Assembly (NCBI RefSeq): GCF_964340395.1
Contig: NC_135558.1
Span: 7,295,001 to 7,355,000, forward strand
DNA length: 60,000 bases
Reading direction: 5' to 3'
Origin: Glandiceps talaboti
Taxonomy: Eukaryota > Hemichordata > Enteropneusta > Spengelidae
Shown: positions 57,648 through 60,000 of the stretch, one piece after another
Numbering within the stretch: position 1 is the first letter of the stretch
Layout of the letters: each line of letters starts with the position of its first letter
Notes under the pieces: model-generated
The model's input: only the letters and a program-made list of their open reading frames with translations
Database searches by the model: none
What the model was told of the DNA's origin: nothing
Program-made: the position numbers and the translations under genes

Positions 57648-58520
57648 TTCTTAAACCAGAGTGGTGATCCTACTTATGGGAATAATACACTAATTTCAAC
57701 CTCCTTATGAATTACGGCTAACTGGAATCCTCTTCGAGCATCCGGTGAATATTTGAAGTTTCGATATTGGATTATTGAAAAGTACATTTACATTTACATT
57801 TCCTGGTTGTTTGAGCTACAACTGTTGGTTAAATCACTTCTCCAATGCAATTTGAGGCTTGTACATTTCTTTCCCTTCACTTTCTCTTCTAGTATTGAAA
57901 GTGTGTCCATATCCCGAGTTTAGGAGGGAAATTAATTCATGACTGATCGGGAAAACATATTATTAACCAATTTTTATAAAATTTGTTAATATTGTCGCGC
58001 AGCAAGCGCCAGCAGGCGGGTCCTAATTGGAGAAAAGAATTAACACTCGGTGAACGTATTTCCCCAATATGGCGGATGTTTTGGAGTACCGTTGTTTTTC
58101 TCCAATTTAAAAATCAGATTGACAGTCTTTGAAAGAGTTTTGAAACCAGTACTACATATACTTTGGATGCTCGTATACTACTCAGGCAAGGTATGTTATC
58201 AGTTTTTCCATTCCAAGCTTATTTCACTCGCGATCGCCAGTGTACCGTTTTTATAGACAGTTGTCAGTTATGAAAATGGCCGCCCAGAATGAATATACTA
58301 CCTATGCCGGTTGCGTTGTTGTCATTTTTTCGCTCCGCATCATAGTAAACGGCGTGAACAGTGAACGTCAGTTATCCTCGGTATACAGTTTTGAACTTCC
58401 ATCGCATGTTGTCGTGCAAAGATATTGCAAGCAGCAGTGAAATGCCATCGGGCGTCGATAAACATTGCAACGCGGACGACTCAAACAGCGGTCAACGTAT
58501 CGCTGTGGACGCGGTGTCTC
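57648..58520. promoter_or_regulatory. Torsin upstream region, possible bidirectional promoter
   Basis: CpG is more frequent here (especially 58000-58520) than in the rest of the window. AATATGGCGGAT (about 58065-58076) and AAAATGGCCGCC (about 58272-58283) resemble the YY1 site AANATGGCGGC. A good donor, CAAG|GTATGT, lies on the plus strand at 58189, so a plus-strand gene may start here with an untranslated first exon. A 56-codon plus-strand frame from 58270 (MKMAAQNEY) matches nothing I recognise. Confidence 0.4.
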
Positions 58521-60000
58521 CCCCAAACAAATCATGAATCCTGATTACTCATATTTTCCAGCATCGCAATGTTATGACTAAAAATGATAATGGTGACTGT
58601 CATTTGCCTAACTACATCGACGCTTTTCGTTTAAAACCTCTGATCAATTCGCCAAAAAGAATTATGTGCATCAAACTTGGCGCGCAAAAGCGAACACGTT
58701 AGCACGTCAGCGGCATCGTTTGTTTACATAATGTAATGTCATCTTATCTGCAGATTCCTGCAAACGTTTGTTTTATACTATAAACTCACTTTCAAATATC
58801 TTTCAAAATTTCAAGCGATATCATTTCAGCGTCAAAATGTCCCGTGTAACCAGTAGAGCATGTCATAAATTGTAACGTAAGGAATACCGCCATGATTGAG
58901 AGCCCCGGGACTACATGCCGAAACATGTCCCTGGTTTCATTGAATTCAATGACAATTGTCATTACATTTTATGGCCATCTCTTATCACAGTGTGCCATTT
59001 ACTAAACCGTAATTGTAAAAGCTATGATGATAATGTCCAATTCATCGTACAATTGAATCCCCACACAAATATATGAAAAGTGAAGAATCAGAATTTATCC
59101 CCAACATTATAAAGATAGTAAAAGGGACATATGTAGTATAGAGGAAATTTGTTCAACAAGTTTGAGACTAGTAGCAACGTGGGCCTATGGAAGATTTTGT
59201 TATGCAGAAACATTTTAAAATTGTAAAAACCCACTGAGTTCCCGGGCCCCAATACATACCATTGAGGCTGTCAAGTTCAACATTATGAATTCAATTTCTA
59301 ATTTTTTACCTGATATGACATCCCATCCACTCTGTACCATTACCAGTATTCCAAAATCTTAGCTGCAAAGTCACAGCTTTTTTTTCAGGTTTATCTTGCA
59401 AACAATTTTGAGTCACAAGTGAAATGTTCATCTGTAAACCTATTATAAATTATCAGCAAATATTTGTCTTAATTTCAACCTCTGTGTACCTGGATTTGTA
59501 TTCATTCATTCATGTCATTACTATGAGATAGTCATCCAAGTTGGCTTAACCCGTTGATTTTCAATACCAACCACCATGTCTTTCAACTTTAAACTCTTGA
59601 AACTGATCACATCACTATAATGCCTTTGTGACTGATTGTCAGTTTGATTTCAAACTTGAAAAAGTGACATTGAACCATATAGTCTCTGGCTTCCATTATA
59701 TATCAAACAATTATTTTTAGAAAAGAGATTTAAAAAAATTCACACTTCCCCTCCCCATTTTTCAGAAAACCTCACAAATGCATACAATCACACACATAAT
59801 TATAGTTACATTTAAATCTTTATAATCTCAATAATGTCAGTGTGACCAAAACAATTGATAGTATAAGAGGATTAAAATCAATAATCGTAACTGAACAATG
59901 ATAAAAGTGAGATACTGAGATTACTAGCATACCTATTGATAAAATTACTGGACATGAAACAGACATGTTATGCTACTATTGTGAACAATGTCATGATAAC
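58521..60000. other. No gene seen
   Basis: AT-rich sequence to the right edge. No coding exon, RNA gene or sizeable repeat array recognised. It may be an intron of a plus-strand gene starting near 58.1 kb. Confidence 0.55.

Noticed and set aside
58240-58440. Plus-strand frame MKMAAQNEYTTYAG with a hydrophobic stretch
   Set aside because: No homology recognised and no splice evidence; kept only as part of the possible divergent promoter.

Overview
The window is nuclear DNA from an animal, most likely a marine invertebrate. The genes are intron-rich with GT-AG splice sites and AATAAA poly(A) signals. The sequence is AT-rich and carries many microsatellites, minisatellites and transposon remnants. 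The proteins (beta-tubulin, ITPA, torsin, a trefoil-containing GH31 glucosidase, FMO) are clearly metazoan. I cannot fix the species or phylum from the sequence alone. I saw no tRNA or rRNA genes, operons or CRISPR arrays.

Layout. (1) About 0.1-15.6 kb holds a tandem array of flavin-containing monooxygenase (FMO) genes on the minus strand. FMO-A is present only as its first coding exon (1392-1524), and the rest lies beyond the left edge. FMO-B is complete (14662 to 9381, 7 exons, 499 aa). FMO-C is a broken last exon (15327-15613). A segmental duplication with about a 13.1 kb offset (106-1931 and 13491-15160) explains the array. The 2.1-9.3 kb spacer is filled with repeats and an internally deleted hAT transposase ORF. 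(2) 17053-22262 is one Ty3/gypsy chromovirus-type LTR retrotransposon insertion on the minus strand. It has two apparently identical 675 bp LTRs and a 4 bp target duplication, but its only ORF is a 568 aa integrase-chromodomain protein. Its start codon comes from a piece of LTR fused to pol. (3) 22762-25437, minus: complete beta-tubulin gene, 4 exons, 446 aa. (4) 28415-42024, plus: a GH31 alpha-glucosidase (signal peptide, trefoil, catalytic domain; 870 aa). It has a tandemly duplicated 152 nt exon that the reading frame forces to be mutually exclusive. (5) 44751-50597, plus: inosine triphosphate pyrophosphatase, 8 exons, 191 aa. (6) 53641-57647, minus: a torsin AAA+ ATPase, 5 exons, 357 aa, ending in NDEL. 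It is convergent with ITPA and has a CpG-richer upstream region with YY1-like motifs.

The genes are ordinary, separately transcribed metazoan genes and I see no functional cluster beyond the FMO array. FMO oxidises xenobiotics, GH31 hydrolyses alpha-glucosides, ITPA sanitises the nucleotide pool, and torsin acts in the ER/nuclear envelope lumen. The most notable items are the mutually exclusive GH31 exons beside the active site and the integrase-only retroelement with identical LTRs. All exon models are my own reading of splice sites and frames, without transcript data.
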